The notes below the pieces were generated by a model. It worked only from the letters and a program-made list of their open reading frames with translations. It had not been told where the DNA came from and ran no database searches. A stretch of DNA of 34,689 bases from a bacterium (lineage in GTDB: Bacteria; Sysuimicrobiota; Sysuimicrobiia; Sysuimicrobiales; Segetimicrobiaceae). Below, in pieces: positions 15,754 through 26,374 of the stretch. The DNA lies in NCBI GenBank assembly GCA_035945995.1, contig DASYZR010000108.1, forward strand, positions 1-34,689, read 5' to 3'. Numbering within the stretch: position 1 is the stretch's first letter; each line of letters begins with the position of its first letter. Both the position numbers and the translations under genes were made by a program.

Positions 15754-16281
15754 CTACTTCGGCTTCGTTGGCAACACGGTGATGCTCGGCCGGCCGGTCG
15801 GCAGGCTCTGGACCGACGGGTCCCACACCAGATAGATCTTTCCATAGGTATCCACGATCGAGTTGACGACTTTCGCGGCCTCGTCCGGGGACATGTCGAG
15901 TACCGCCGCCGAGACCAGCGGAATCTCGACCCGATGGTAGTGCCACAGCGCCTTTTCCGCCGGCGAGAATTTCGCGTAGGTCGCGGCGCTCACGATCGTT
16001 TCCACGCCGACGAGACGGGCATCCGGGGCGGCGCTGTCGTAGAGCTGGCACTCGATGAGCCCGCCCGCGACGGTCTTGCAGAAGTGATGGGCCAGCATCT
16101 CGGGCTTCCCCGGGAAGTGCATCTTCGCCGTAATGTGGAGCGTCCAGCCCTCGGTGGGCCGGGGGCTGTCACCTCCGGCCGCGGGCGCGAGACGACCGGC
16201 CCCCGCGGTAAGCGTCGCCACGGCACCGGTGATGGTGAGGACGAGCACGATCTGCGTGATTCGCCAACCGATCGATCTCAT
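15754..16281 (-). CDS. DUF1264 (OBAP-like) exported protein
   Basis: A 175-residue protein from ATG 16281, preceded by GAGGAGGGG. The first 26 residues are a signal peptide (ITQIVLVLTITGAVATL core). The body has the DUF1264 signature: MLAHHFCKTVAGGLIECQLY, then DSAAPDARLVGVETIVS, ALWHYHRVEIPLVSAAV and a final segment TYGKIYLVWDPSVQSLPTGR. In plants the family comprises oil-body-associated proteins. Bacterial members are exported proteins of unknown function. It follows the thiosulfate sulfurtransferase by 25 nt and is probably co-transcribed with it. Confidence 0.85.
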   Translation of the reverse strand: MRSIGWRITQIVLVLTITGAVATLTAGAGRLAPAAGGDSPRPTEGWTLHITAKMHFPGKPEMLAHHFCKTVAGGLIECQLYDSAAPDARLVGVETIVSAATYAKFSPAEKALWHYHRVEIPLVSAAVLDMSPDEAAKVVNSIVDTYGKIYLVWDPSVQSLPTGRPSITVLPTKPK

Positions 16282-16306
16282 CGTTCTCCCCTCCTCGACT
16301 AATCTG

Positions 16307-17158
16307 CTACGCAGTTTTTTCGACCGGCACACCGACCAGGCTGCCCCATTCCGTCCAGGAGCCGTCGTAGTTGCGGACGCGCGGGTATCCGAGCAGGTAC
16401 TTGAGGGTGAACCACGTGTGGGACGAACGCTCACCGATCCGGCAGTAGGCGATGACCTCGGTGTCCGGGTGGACGCCCCGGCCTTCGTAGAGCTTCCGGA
16501 GGTCCTCGGGTGCTTTGAAGGTCCCGTCCTCGCGGACGTTCTGCCCCCACGGGATGTTCTGCGCGCCCGGGATATGGCCGCCGCGCTGCGCCCCTTCCTG
16601 AGGGTAGGCCGGCATCGCGATCAGTTCGCCGCTGTACTCCTGCGGCGAGCGCACGTCCACGAGCGCGACGGCGGGCGATCCGATCCGCTCCAACACCTGG
16701 TCCCGAAATGCCCGGATGCCCAAGTCGGGGTTCTTCGCTCGGAACGTGGTCCGCGGATGAGCCGGCACGTCGTCGGCCATCGGCCGGCCTTCGGCCCCCC
16801 ATTTCGCGCGACCGCCGTTCAGAATGCGGATATGCTCGACGCCGTACATCTTGCAGAGCCAGAACGTGTAGGTGGCAAACCAGTTGTTCTTGTCGCCGTA
16901 CAGCACCAGGGTCGTGTCGTTGCCGACGCCGTACGCGCCGAGCAGGTGCTCGAACTGCTCCTTCGTGATCCAGTCGCGGCGGATCCGATCCTGCAATTGC
17001 GTCTGCCAGTTGAAGTGTACGGCCCCGGGAATGTGGCCCCGATCGTACAGGGTCACATCCTCGGAGACCTCTGCCACCCTGACCCCGGGGTCTTGCAGGT
17101 GATCGCCCAGCCAGACGGTATCGACCAGGACTTCGGGGTGCGCGTAACCCTCCGGCAT
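16307..17158 (-). CDS. Thiosulfate sulfurtransferase, tandem rhodanese
   Basis: A 283-residue protein from ATG 17158 with GGGAGGAGAG upstream; the frame to 17221 is not needed. It has two rhodanese domains, roughly 10-130 and 145-280. The N-terminal domain has LYGDKNNW where the active loop would be (Asp89 rather than Cys), so it is structural. The C-terminal active loop is CRIGERS (Cys239), the form seen in actinobacterial CysA-like and SseA-type thiosulfate sulfurtransferases, rather than the mercaptopyruvate form CG(S/T)GVT. It moves sulfane sulfur from thiosulfate to cyanide or thiol acceptors. It is likely co-transcribed with DUF1264. Confidence 0.9.
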   Translation of the reverse strand: MPEGYAHPEVLVDTVWLGDHLQDPGVRVAEVSEDVTLYDRGHIPGAVHFNWQTQLQDRIRRDWITKEQFEHLLGAYGVGNDTTLVLYGDKNNWFATYTFWLCKMYGVEHIRILNGGRAKWGAEGRPMADDVPAHPRTTFRAKNPDLGIRAFRDQVLERIGSPAVALVDVRSPQEYSGELIAMPAYPQEGAQRGGHIPGAQNIPWGQNVREDGTFKAPEDLRKLYEGRGVHPDTEVIAYCRIGERSSHTWFTLKYLLGYPRVRNYDGSWTEWGSLVGVPVEKTA

Positions 17159-17244
17159 GAATCTCTCCTCCCTCACGTAGGCGCATAGATCGTTAATGCG
17201 TGCGCTCAGCGTAAGCGACAACCAGGGGGCAGGTCACCGGGGGA

Positions 17245-17293
17245 AGTACGTGTCTTTGGCCGCGCCGGTACCTGTCTTTGGCGGGCACGTACT
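17245..17293. repeat. Inverted repeat with internal direct repeat
   Basis: AGTACGTG (17245-17252) is the exact inverse of CACGTACT (17286-17293). Inside lie two direct copies of TGTCTTTGGC (17251-17260 and 17273-17282). The arms bracket 33 nt in the 165-nt space between the sulfurtransferase start and the regulator stop. It could be a remnant of a mobile palindromic element or a terminator-like structure. The surrounding bases hold no gene. Confidence 0.5.
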
Positions 17294-17323
17294 AGGCGGG
17301 AAAGACCCGGGGGGGTTACCTGA

Positions 17324-20197
17324 TCAGGCCGACGGGATGCGGAGTCCTCGTTCAACGGCCCAGGCGGCGATCTGGGCGCGAGAGTTGAAGCCAAGTTTAT
17401 TGAGGATGCTCTGCACGTGGCCCTCGGCCGTGCGCTCGGCGATCACCAGACGAGACGCGATCTCACGATTGGACAGGCCCTGAGCGACGAGCGCCGCCAC
17501 CTCACACTCTCGCGCCGTGAGGGGGGTCGTCGGCGAGGCCGACCGGCGGATGGTGGCGGACGTGGCTGCAAGCGCCATGGCTTCCTCGACGGCTTCGTCG
17601 GACGTCATGGCGCGGCCGCTGTCCCAGGCTGAGGAGAATTTTTGGTCTCCAAGCCGTGCGCGCATGGATGCCACCGTGTGTTCGAAGTCCATCTGCTCGG
17701 CCGGCTCGAGGTGTGCTCCCTTGGCCGTGAGGAGCGCGCCGACCGCTCCGAGCAACCGTGCGATTCTCTCCGGCGGCACATCTCCCACCCAAGCGGCGGC
17801 CAGGCCGGCCACGGCCATCATCACGTTGGTCGAGGCTCTGAGATCAGATGTCAGGATCAGGCTTTGCCGGAACAGGTCGCGCGCCTCGTCGGTTTGGTTT
17901 TGGCGGAGCCGGATGTACGCCAGGTTATGGAGGACGTGTGCCTTGCCCCGATCATCGCCGATCTCGCCGTACAGCGCCAGCGCCTGTTGGGTCAAGGCAG
18001 CCGCTCGCCCATAGTCCCGCTGCATCCGGGCCAGCTCTCCAAGGCAATCGACGGAGTTCGCGATCCCGCGCCGGTTCCCAGCCTCCTGGTACAGCGCCAC
18101 GCTGCGCTCCATCATCTCCGTCGCTCGAGCAAAGGCGCCTTCAGCCTGCCTGACATGCGCAAGAAAGTGGAGAGCCAGTGCGCTCGCAGACGCGTCGCTG
18201 TGCGCCTCGGCGATCGACAGCCCTTCTGAGCAGAGCACAAAGACTTGTTGGTAGTCTCCCTGACGATAGGCCAGGATGCCGGCACTGGTGAGGGCCCGCG
18301 ATCGCAGCGCGGGGGGCGCCTGTCCTCCGGCCGCGATCATGCCCTCCAACCACGCTCGTCCTTCGGCGAAATACGCACGAATCTCCCAGAATCGCCGCAG
18401 CGTCACGGCCAGCCGCAGCCCGCGCTCTCCTCCATCGTCCAGCCCTCGGGAGTGCTCCAAGGCGGTCCGCAGGTTGTCGTGTTCCGTCTCCAACCGGTCC
18501 AACCACGCCTTCTGCTCCGGCCCGTCGAGCCCGTCGCCGGCGCGTTCCGCGAGGGCCAAGTACCAATCTCGGTGCCGGCCGCGAACCGATTCCGCCGTTC
18601 CGGCTTCGTGCAGCCGTTCCCGGCCGTACTGCCGCACCGTCTCCAATAACCCGTACCGCGCTTCCCCGCCCTGTATCTCGGCGAGCACCAGCGACTTGTC
18701 GACGAGGGACGTCAGGAGGTCCAGGATCTCCGGCGCCTCCAGTCCGTCTCCGGCGCACACCGCTTCCGCCGCTTCCAGCGTCCACCCGCCGGCAAATACC
18801 GACAACCGGGCGAGCAGGACCCGCTCGCGCTCGGTGAGGAGGTCGTAGCTCCAATCCATCGCCGCCCGCAGCGTCCGCTGGCGCGGAAGCACCGTCGGGC
18901 TGCCCCCCGTCAGCAACCGGAACCGATCGTCCAGGCGCGCGGCGATCTGCTCTACCGAGAGCGCCCGCGCGCGCGCCGCCGCGAGCTCGAGCGCCAGGGG
19001 AATCCCATCCAGCCGACGGCACGCCTCCGCGATCACGCGGGCGTTGTCGCGGGTGACCTGGAAGCCGGACCGGACCGCCGCGGCGCGCTCGGCAAAGAGA
19101 CGCACCGCTTCAAACTGCATCATGCGGTCGTGGGGTGGCAGGTGCACGGGGTCCGGCGCTGACAGCGACGGTACGCGCCAGATCGTTTCCCCGGCCACGC
19201 CCAGCGCCTCCCGGCTCGTTGCCAGGATGCGCACCCCGGGACACCTGCGCAGCAGAGCATCGGCCAAGCCGGTACAGGCCGTCAAGAGGTGCTCGCAGTT
19301 ATCAAGGACGACGAGCAGTGACTTCTGCCGCAGCGCGTCCATGAGCGTGTCGACGAGAGTTCGGCCGGATTGTTCGGGCACGCGGAGCACCGCGGCCGCG
19401 GCGTGGGGGACGAGGGTGGGGTCGGAGAGGGCGGCAAGTTCGACGACCCAGACGCCGTCGTGGAGTTCCCCGAGGAACCCGCGGGCAACCTCGAGGGCCA
19501 GCCTGGACTTGCCACAGCCTCCTGCGCCGGTCAGCGTGAGCAGACGCCGGTCCAACAGCAGTCGCGTCACTTCGGCGGTCTCGCGCTCACGCCCGATGAA
19601 GCTCGTCAGCGCGACCGGCAGGTTGCTCGGAACGTCGTCGAGCGATTTCAACGGCGGGAACGAGAGGGCCAACCCGGCGGCCACCACCTGGAAGAGCCGC
19701 AGGGGTTGCGTGAGATCCTTGAGCCGGTGCTCGCCGAGGTCGCGGAAGCTCACTCCCTCGGGCGGATCCTTGGCCACGAGGGCGTGGGTGGAATCGGAGA
19801 CGAGAATCTGGCCTCCGTGCCCGGCGGCACAGATGCGGGCCGCACGGTGCACGTCCAGGCCGGCGTATCCCTCGGGTCCCTGAACCGGCTCGCCGGTGTG
19901 CAGGCCCATCCGGACGCGGAGCGTGGCGCCCTCAGGCCAGGCGTGCGCCATGAGCGTCCGCTGCGCGGCGATCGCGGTGGCGACGGCATCTCTGGCAGAA
20001 GCGAACGCTACCAGGAAGGCGTCCCCCTGCGTGTCGACCTCGCGGCCATTCCCCGCGGCGAACGCGTCGCGCAGCAGGCGCCGATGCTCCGCCAGGATAT
20101 CCGCGTACCGCCGGTCGCCAAGACGCTGCAGCAGCGCCGTGGACGCCTCGAGGTCCGTGACGACGAGCGTGACGGTCCCCGCAGGCGGCGTGGCCAT
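17324..20197 (-). CDS. Cyclase-like / NB-ARC ATPase / TPR / LuxR transcription regulator
   Basis: A 957-residue protein from ATG 20197, 4 nt after the upstream regulator frame stops. Residues 1-175 form a class III adenylate/guanylate cyclase domain with metal aspartates Asp15 (VTDLEAST) and Asp59 (QGDAFLVAF). The position usually Asn in NRAAR is His117 (LDVHRAARI), so catalysis is doubtful. Residues 195-520 are an NB-ARC/AfsR-type ATPase with Walker A GAGGCGKS (224-231), Walker B LLVVLDNCEH, and TSREALGV and GIPLALELAAARARAL. A helical TPR region follows. Residues about 890-955 are a LuxR/GerE HTH (LTARECEVAALVAQGLSNRE and so on). This signal-integrating STAND activator class binds nucleotide and oligomerises on ligand or partner binding. 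The ligand is unknown. Confidence 0.88.
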   Translation of the reverse strand: MATPPAGTVTLVVTDLEASTALLQRLGDRRYADILAEHRRLLRDAFAAGNGREVDTQGDAFLVAFASARDAVATAIAAQRTLMAHAWPEGATLRVRMGLHTGEPVQGPEGYAGLDVHRAARICAAGHGGQILVSDSTHALVAKDPPEGVSFRDLGEHRLKDLTQPLRLFQVVAAGLALSFPPLKSLDDVPSNLPVALTSFIGRERETAEVTRLLLDRRLLTLTGAGGCGKSRLALEVARGFLGELHDGVWVVELAALSDPTLVPHAAAAVLRVPEQSGRTLVDTLMDALRQKSLLVVLDNCEHLLTACTGLADALLRRCPGVRILATSREALGVAGETIWRVPSLSAPDPVHLPPHDRMMQFEAVRLFAERAAAVRSGFQVTRDNARVIAEACRRLDGIPLALELAAARARALSVEQIAARLDDRFRLLTGGSPTVLPRQRTLRAAMDWSYDLLTERERVLLARLSVFAGGWTLEAAEAVCAGDGLEAPEILDLLTSLVDKSLVLAEIQGGEARYGLLETVRQYGRERLHEAGTAESVRGRHRDWYLALAERAGDGLDGPEQKAWLDRLETEHDNLRTALEHSRGLDDGGERGLRLAVTLRRFWEIRAYFAEGRAWLEGMIAAGGQAPPALRSRALTSAGILAYRQGDYQQVFVLCSEGLSIAEAHSDASASALALHFLAHVRQAEGAFARATEMMERSVALYQEAGNRRGIANSVDCLGELARMQRDYGRAAALTQQALALYGEIGDDRGKAHVLHNLAYIRLRQNQTDEARDLFRQSLILTSDLRASTNVMMAVAGLAAAWVGDVPPERIARLLGAVGALLTAKGAHLEPAEQMDFEHTVASMRARLGDQKFSSAWDSGRAMTSDEAVEEAMALAATSATIRRSASPTTPLTARECEVAALVAQGLSNREIASRLVIAERTAEGHVQSILNKLGFNSRAQIAAWAVERGLRIPSA

Positions 20198-20201
20198 ACG
20201 C

Positions 20202-22566
20202 TCAGCCGCGTTCCGCCGCCGGGAGATCGTTACTCGGCGAGACAACGTGTACCCCGTGCGCGACTGCCCAGGCCGCAATCTGAGTCCGTGCGGTGAACCC
20301 CAACTTATTGAGGATGCTCTGCACGTGTCCCTCGGCCGTCCGCTCCGCGACGACGAGGCGGGCGGCGATTTCGCGGTTCGTCAGCCCCTGCGCGACGAGC
20401 CGTGCGACCTCTCGTTCGCGCGCGGTCAAGACACCCTGACGCCCGCCGGGCCCGGGAGACGCGGGGGTGTCCGGCGCCAACGCGTAATCGATGGCTTGGT
20501 CCGGCTCCATCGCCCGCCCCTGGGCCCATGTAGCCGCGAGGACTGTCTCGTCCAGGTTCGCCCGCAGCAGGGCGACATGGCCGTCATGCTCAGGACGCTG
20601 GGCGGGGGGCAAGGCGGTGTGAATGGCCTCCCGCAATGCTTCCGCCGCGCCGAAGAGCCGCGCGGCCGGAATACCACCCGTCCCAATCTGAGCAGCGACG
20701 AGGCGATGGCGCCGGACCCGCGCAACGCACGGGCCAGTGTCAGACTCTCCTCAAGCAGCGCGATCGCCCGCACGGCGTCGCCACGCGCCGCTGTTGCCAG
20801 TCCGAGCCCCGAGAGGGGCCCCGGAACTTCTAAAGTATCGCCGATCTTGCGGAAGAGCGCGACGCTTTCCTCGTAGAGCGACGCGGCCCGGTCGTAGTCC
20901 CCTTGTCTGATTGCCACGCCGGCCCAACAGTCCAGGGTGAAGGCGCATCCCCACTTGTCTCCGGTCTCCCGGAAGAGCGTCAGGCTGTCCTGAAACATGC
21001 GTGCGGCTACCGCGAAATCGTCGTGCACACGCGCGATATGGGCCAGATGGTGTAGCGTGAACGCGGTACCGTAGGTATCGTCCAGTTGCCGGAACATTTC
21101 GAGGCTCTGTTCAAGTCTGGCTTGGGCGTGTTCATAGTCTCCTAGTTTTTCCGCTAACGCCCCGGCTCCGCATAGCACACGGGCACGGACCGAGGCCGGG
21201 ACCGCGCCGGCCCGAGACGTCATTTTCTCGAGCCAGTCCCGGCCCTCGCTGACGTATCCTCGCAACAGCCAGAACCGCGTCAACGCCCAGGCCAGCAGCG
21301 CCCCCGCCTCGGCGCCACCCTCGTCGATCGTGCACCATTCCAGCGCGGCCCGCAGGTTGTCGTGTTCCGCCTCCAGCCGTTGCAACCACATGGCTTGCTC
21401 CGGTCCCCTGAGGGCCGGATCGGCGTGCTGCGCCACGTCCAAACACCAGTCTCGGTGCCGCCGGCGAGTCGAATCCGTCGTTCCAGTCTCGTCCAACCGC
21501 TCCCGAGCATACTGCCGCACCGTCTCCAGAAGCCGGTACCGGGCCGCACCGTCTCCAGAAGCCGGTACCGGGCCGCGGCGTCGCGGGTCTCCGCGATCAC
21601 CAGCGACTTATCGACAAGCTGCGCAAGGAGTTCCAGAATCTCTGAGGCGGCGATCTCGCCTTCCGCGCACACCGCTTCGGCTGCTTCGAGCGTCCACCCG
21701 CCGGCAAAGACGGACAGCCGCGGCAGGAGGGCGCGTTCCGTTTCCGACAGCAGGTCGTAGCTCCAGTCCATCGCCGCCCGCAGCGTCCGCTGGCGGGGAA
21801 CCGTTGTCCGGCCCCCGCCCGTGAGGAGCCGGAATCGATCGCCGAGGCGCGAGGCAATCTGCTCAACCGTGAGTGCGTTCACCCGGGCGGCGGCCAGCTC
21901 GATCGCCAGCGGCATCCCGTCCAGACGCCGGCATGCCCGCGCGAGCGCCGGCGCGTTCGTGACTGTGATTCGAAAGCCCGGCTGCGCGGAGGCGGCCCGA
22001 TCAACAAAGAGCCTTATGGCCTCATACGTTGTCAGCCGGTCCGCGGGGAGGACCGTGGACGCATCGGGCATGGAGAGCGGAGGCACGCGCCAGATCGTTT
22101 CGCCCGGGACCCCCAAGGGCTCCCGGCTCGTCGAGAGGATTCTGACCTGGGGACACGCGCGTAGGAGGGTATTTGCCAGTTCGGCGCAGCCGGTCAGCAG
22201 GTGCTCGCAGTTGTCCAGCACGAGTAGCAGCGATGTGGCGCGGAGGGCGTCGACGAGCGTGTCACCGACGGCGCGCCCCGGTTGCTCGGGCACACCGAGT
22301 ACCGCGGCGACGGGGTGAGGGAGAAGGCTGGAGTCGGAGAGCGACGCGAGTTCCACTACCCAGACGCCGTCGCGGAACGTAGTGAGGACGCGGGCCGCCA
22401 CTTCAATCCCCAGCCGCGACTTGCCGCAGCCTCCGGCTCCGGTAAGCGTGAGCAGGCGCGTACCAGACAACAAGCGGCGCAGTTCCGCAATCTCACGCTC
22501 GCGTCCGACGAAACTCGTGAGCGGAGTCGGCAAGTTGTTGGGTATGGCGTCCCTTGTGTCGGCCAT
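20202..22566 (-). pseudogene. Second NB-ARC/TPR/LuxR regulator, frameshifted twice
   Basis: It starts at ATG 22566 (GGAGAT 8 nt upstream), MADTRDAIPNNLPTPLTSFV, directly at the ATPase, and has no cyclase domain. Walker A GAGGCGKS, LLLVLDNCEH and TSREPLGV are intact and very close to the downstream paralogue. After LLETVR the frame is lost because a 29-bp segment is tandemly duplicated (21514-21542 and 21543-21571). With one copy removed, it continues QYARERLDETGTTD as in the paralogue's QYGRERLHEAG. The TPR region then reads on to about 20680, where a further one-base shift is needed to reach the tail (ARLFGAAEALREAIHTALPP). The LuxR HTH (LTAREREVARLVAQGLTNRE) then runs to the stop at 20202. 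It is either a recent pseudogene or two separated partial proteins; the ATPase half could still be made. Confidence 0.85.
21514..21576. repeat. 29-bp tandem duplication inside regulator gene
   Basis: The 29-bp unit at 21514-21542 is repeated immediately at 21543-21571, and identity continues a further 5 nt (to 21547/21576). The unit includes CGTCTCCAGAAGCCGGTACC. Because 29 is not a multiple of three, the second copy shifts the minus-strand reading frame of the regulator exactly at its LLETVR segment. Confidence 0.93.
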
Positions 22567-22652
22567 TGGTGGATCTCCGTACACTGCGTGGACGCGACAA
22601 CCGGCGCTTCGCCTGTGAGACGACGACGTTCGGTGTAGTCTCGCCGGTCTCC

Positions 22653-22682
22653 TTGACAACGTCTACCCGGCTCTGGTACAGT
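22653..22682 (+). promoter_or_regulatory. Promoter of the ilv-leu operon
   Basis: A perfect TTGACA (22653-22658) is followed after 18 nt by TACAGT (22677-22682), four of six to TATAAT and preceded by TG one base away. Predicted transcription starts about 22689, at the beginning of the T-box leader. A second TTGACA at 22686 has no -10 at proper spacing. Confidence 0.65.
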
Positions 22683-22689
22683 CACTTGA

Positions 22690-22980
22690 CAAGTCCCCAT
22701 ATACAGGCGATGAGGAGGACGGGCCGCGGGTTCCCGGATCCGAGAGAGCTGGGTCAGGTGAAAACCAGCATCCGGAGCCGCGACCGCTCACTTCCGAGCC
22801 GCGGAACCAAAGGCACGCCGCTCGCCCCGCGTAGACGGGGCCGGGCGCGCGCCGAGTAGCATCCGCCGGACCCCGCCGTAACCGGGAAGAGGGCCGTCCG
22901 CGCCGCAACGCCGGACGGAACTAAGGTGGTACCGCGGGAAGCCCCGTCCTTAGATGGCTTTCCGCGGTTTCGTATTTTTT
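22690..22980 (+). ncRNA. T-box riboswitch, leucine (CUC) specifier likely
   Basis: The leader of ilvB. The conserved T-box AAGGTGGTACCGCG is at 22923-22936, with its tRNA-acceptor-binding bulge TGGT (22927-22930). CTAAGG (22921-22926) pairs with CCTTAG (22948-22953) to form the antiterminator. A competing terminator follows. Stem I can be folded: base GGAGG (22714-22718) with CTTCC (22791-22795), CGCGG (22725-22729) with CCGCG (22778-22782), CCGGAT (22734-22739) with ATCCGG (22770-22775). The AGAGAG bulge (22743-22748) and the conserved GGTGAAAA-type terminal loop follow. In the specifier loop, CTC at 22787-22789 is followed by A just above the base helix, the position of a specifier codon. 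Uncharged tRNA-Leu(GAG) would favour antitermination, matching the operon's products. The specifier call is less certain than the T-box itself. Confidence 0.9.
22932..22980 (+). terminator. Attenuator terminator of the T-box leader
   Basis: CCGCGGGAAGCC (22932-22943) pairs with GGCTTTCCGCGG (22956-22967) with one G-T pair, with a 12-nt loop and then a T-rich tract ending in six T (22975-22980). Its left arm overlaps the T-box sequence and its loop holds the antiterminator's right arm, so the two structures are mutually exclusive. Confidence 0.92.
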
Positions 22981-23010
22981 GCCGGATCGAGCGGGAGAGG
23001 AGCGAGGGGC

Positions 23011-24733
<1,723 letters not shown>

Positions 24734-24753
<20 letters not shown>

Positions 24754-25273
24754 GGCGCTCGAAGCCGTCCCGCGCCACGCGCGGCCGATGAAGCACACCA
24801 TCTCGGTGCTCGTGGACAACGCGCCGGGCGTCCTGATGAAGGTCGCGGGCCTGTTCCGGCGCCGGGGCTACAACATTCACAGCCTCGCCGTGGGGGTGAC
24901 CGAGCAGGCGACGGTGTCGCGGATGATCATCGTTGTCGAGGGCGAGCCGGAAATCCTGGAGCAGATCATCAAGCAGCTGAACAAGCTGATCGAGGTCATC
25001 AAGGTCAACGACGTCACCGGCTTCAACACCGTCGACCGGGAACTGGCGCTGATCAAACTCAACGCGACGCCGACCACCCGCATGGAGATCATGGAGATCA
25101 GCAACGTCTTCCGGGCGAGCGTCGTCGACCTGACCGAAAAGACGATGACGCTCGAGGTGACGGGGCGGTCCGACAAGATCGACGCGATTCTGTCGCTGCT
25201 CACCAAGTACGGCGTGCGCGAGATGGTCCGCACCGGCCAGGTCACGCTGGTGCGCGGCACCCAACCGACGTAG
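24734..25273 (+). CDS. ilvN: Acetolactate synthase regulatory subunit
   Basis: A 179-residue protein. ATG 24734 overlaps the end of ilvB; ATG 24788 would give the minimal ACT start, [20 protein letters not shown]. The N-terminal ACT domain has [15 protein letters not shown], where valine binds and inhibits the enzyme. A C-terminal ALS_ss domain follows, with [20 protein letters not shown] and a conserved tail. It activates IlvB and confers feedback sensitivity. The overlap implies translational coupling and a matched subunit ratio. Confidence 0.96.
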
Positions 25274-25291
25274 GGAGAGAGGGGCCGATCG

Positions 25292-26362
25292 ATGCCGGCC
25301 AAGGTGTATTACGAGCAGGACGCCAACCTCAACGTGCTTCGCGGCAAGCGGGTGGCGGTGATCGGGTACGGCAGCCAGGGCCACGCCCAGGCCCAGAACC
25401 TCAACGACAGCGGCGTGGCGGTGGTCGTGGGGCTCTACAAGGGCAGCCCGTCCTGGCCGCAGGCAGAAGCGGACGGCCTGGAGGTCGCGACAGTCTCGCA
25501 GGCCGCCGCGCAGGCTGACATCGTGCAGATCCTCATTCCGGACGAGATCCAATCGCGCGTCTACCGGGAGGAGATCGCCCCGCATCTCACCGCCGGCAAG
25601 GCGGTGGGGTTGTCGCACGGGTTCAGCATTCACTTCCATCAGATCGTCCCGCCGGCCGACGTGGACGTGTTCATGATCGCACCGAAGAGCCCCGGGCACC
25701 TGCTGCGGCGGATGTACGTCGAGGGCAAGGGCGTGCCGTCGCTGCTGGCGGTGCACCAGGACCACACCGGCAAGGCGCGGGCGATCGCCCTGGCCTATGC
25801 GCACGGCATCGGCAGCCTCCGCGCCGGTGTGATCGAGACGACGTTCCGCGAGGAAACCGAGAGCGATCTGTTCGGCGAGCAGACCGTGCTGTGCGGCGGC
25901 ATCTCGGAGCTGATCAAAGCGGGTTACGAAACGCTGGTCGATGCGGGCTACGCGCCCGAGATCGCGTACTTCGAGTGCCTGCACGAGATGAAGCTCATCG
26001 TGGACCTGATCTACGAGGGCGGCCTGGGTCTGATGCGCTACTCGGTGAGCAACACCGCGAAGTTCGGCGATTTCACGCGGGGCCGGCGGATCATCACCGA
26101 CGAGACGCGGGCGGAGATGCGGCGGATCCTGGCGGAGATCCAGAGCGGCAGCTTCGCGAAGGAGTGGATCCTCGAAAACCAGGCCGGCCGCCCGGTGTTC
26201 AACGCGCGGTACCGTCAGGAAGCGGACCACCGGATCGAGGAGATCGGGCGGCAGCTGCGCGCCATGATGCCGTGGCTGAAGCGTGACGCCGCCGTTCGCC
26301 CCGCGCGAGACGGGGCGCCCAAAGCCGAGCCCCGCAAAACCGAGGCCCGGGCGAAGCGATAG
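25292..26362 (+). CDS. ilvC: Ketol-acid reductoisomerase, class I
   Basis: A 356-residue protein from ATG 25292 (GGGAGAGAGGGG upstream). It isomerises and reduces acetolactate or acetohydroxybutyrate to the dihydroxy acids. The Rossmann motif is [13 protein letters not shown]. The cofactor-specificity loop reads GLYKGSPSW, with a Tyr where Arg is usual but both serines kept, so NADPH use is likely. Mg ligands are in [14 protein letters not shown] and [14 protein letters not shown]. Class I enzymes end soon after the [10 protein letters not shown] segment. This one carries an extra basic, Ala/Pro/Arg/Lys-rich tail of about 25 residues, part of which is coded by a CCCCGC...CGGGG hairpin. It follows ilvN by 18 nt. 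Confidence 0.96.
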   Translation: MPAKVYYEQDANLNVLRGKRVAVIGYGSQGHAQAQNLNDSGVAVVVGLYKGSPSWPQAEADGLEVATVSQAAAQADIVQILIPDEIQSRVYREEIAPHLTAGKAVGLSHGFSIHFHQIVPPADVDVFMIAPKSPGHLLRRMYVEGKGVPSLLAVHQDHTGKARAIALAYAHGIGSLRAGVIETTFREETESDLFGEQTVLCGGISELIKAGYETLVDAGYAPEIAYFECLHEMKLIVDLIYEGGLGLMRYSVSNTAKFGDFTRGRRIITDETRAEMRRILAEIQSGSFAKEWILENQAGRPVFNARYRQEADHRIEEIGRQLRAMMPWLKRDAAVRPARDGAPKAEPRKTEARAKR

Positions 26363-26374
26363 ACGGCGGCCCCC

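Noticed and set aside
22686-22713. Second promoter at TTGACA 22686
   Set aside because: No -10 sequence at 16-18 nt spacing; the TTGACA at 22653 has a good partner.
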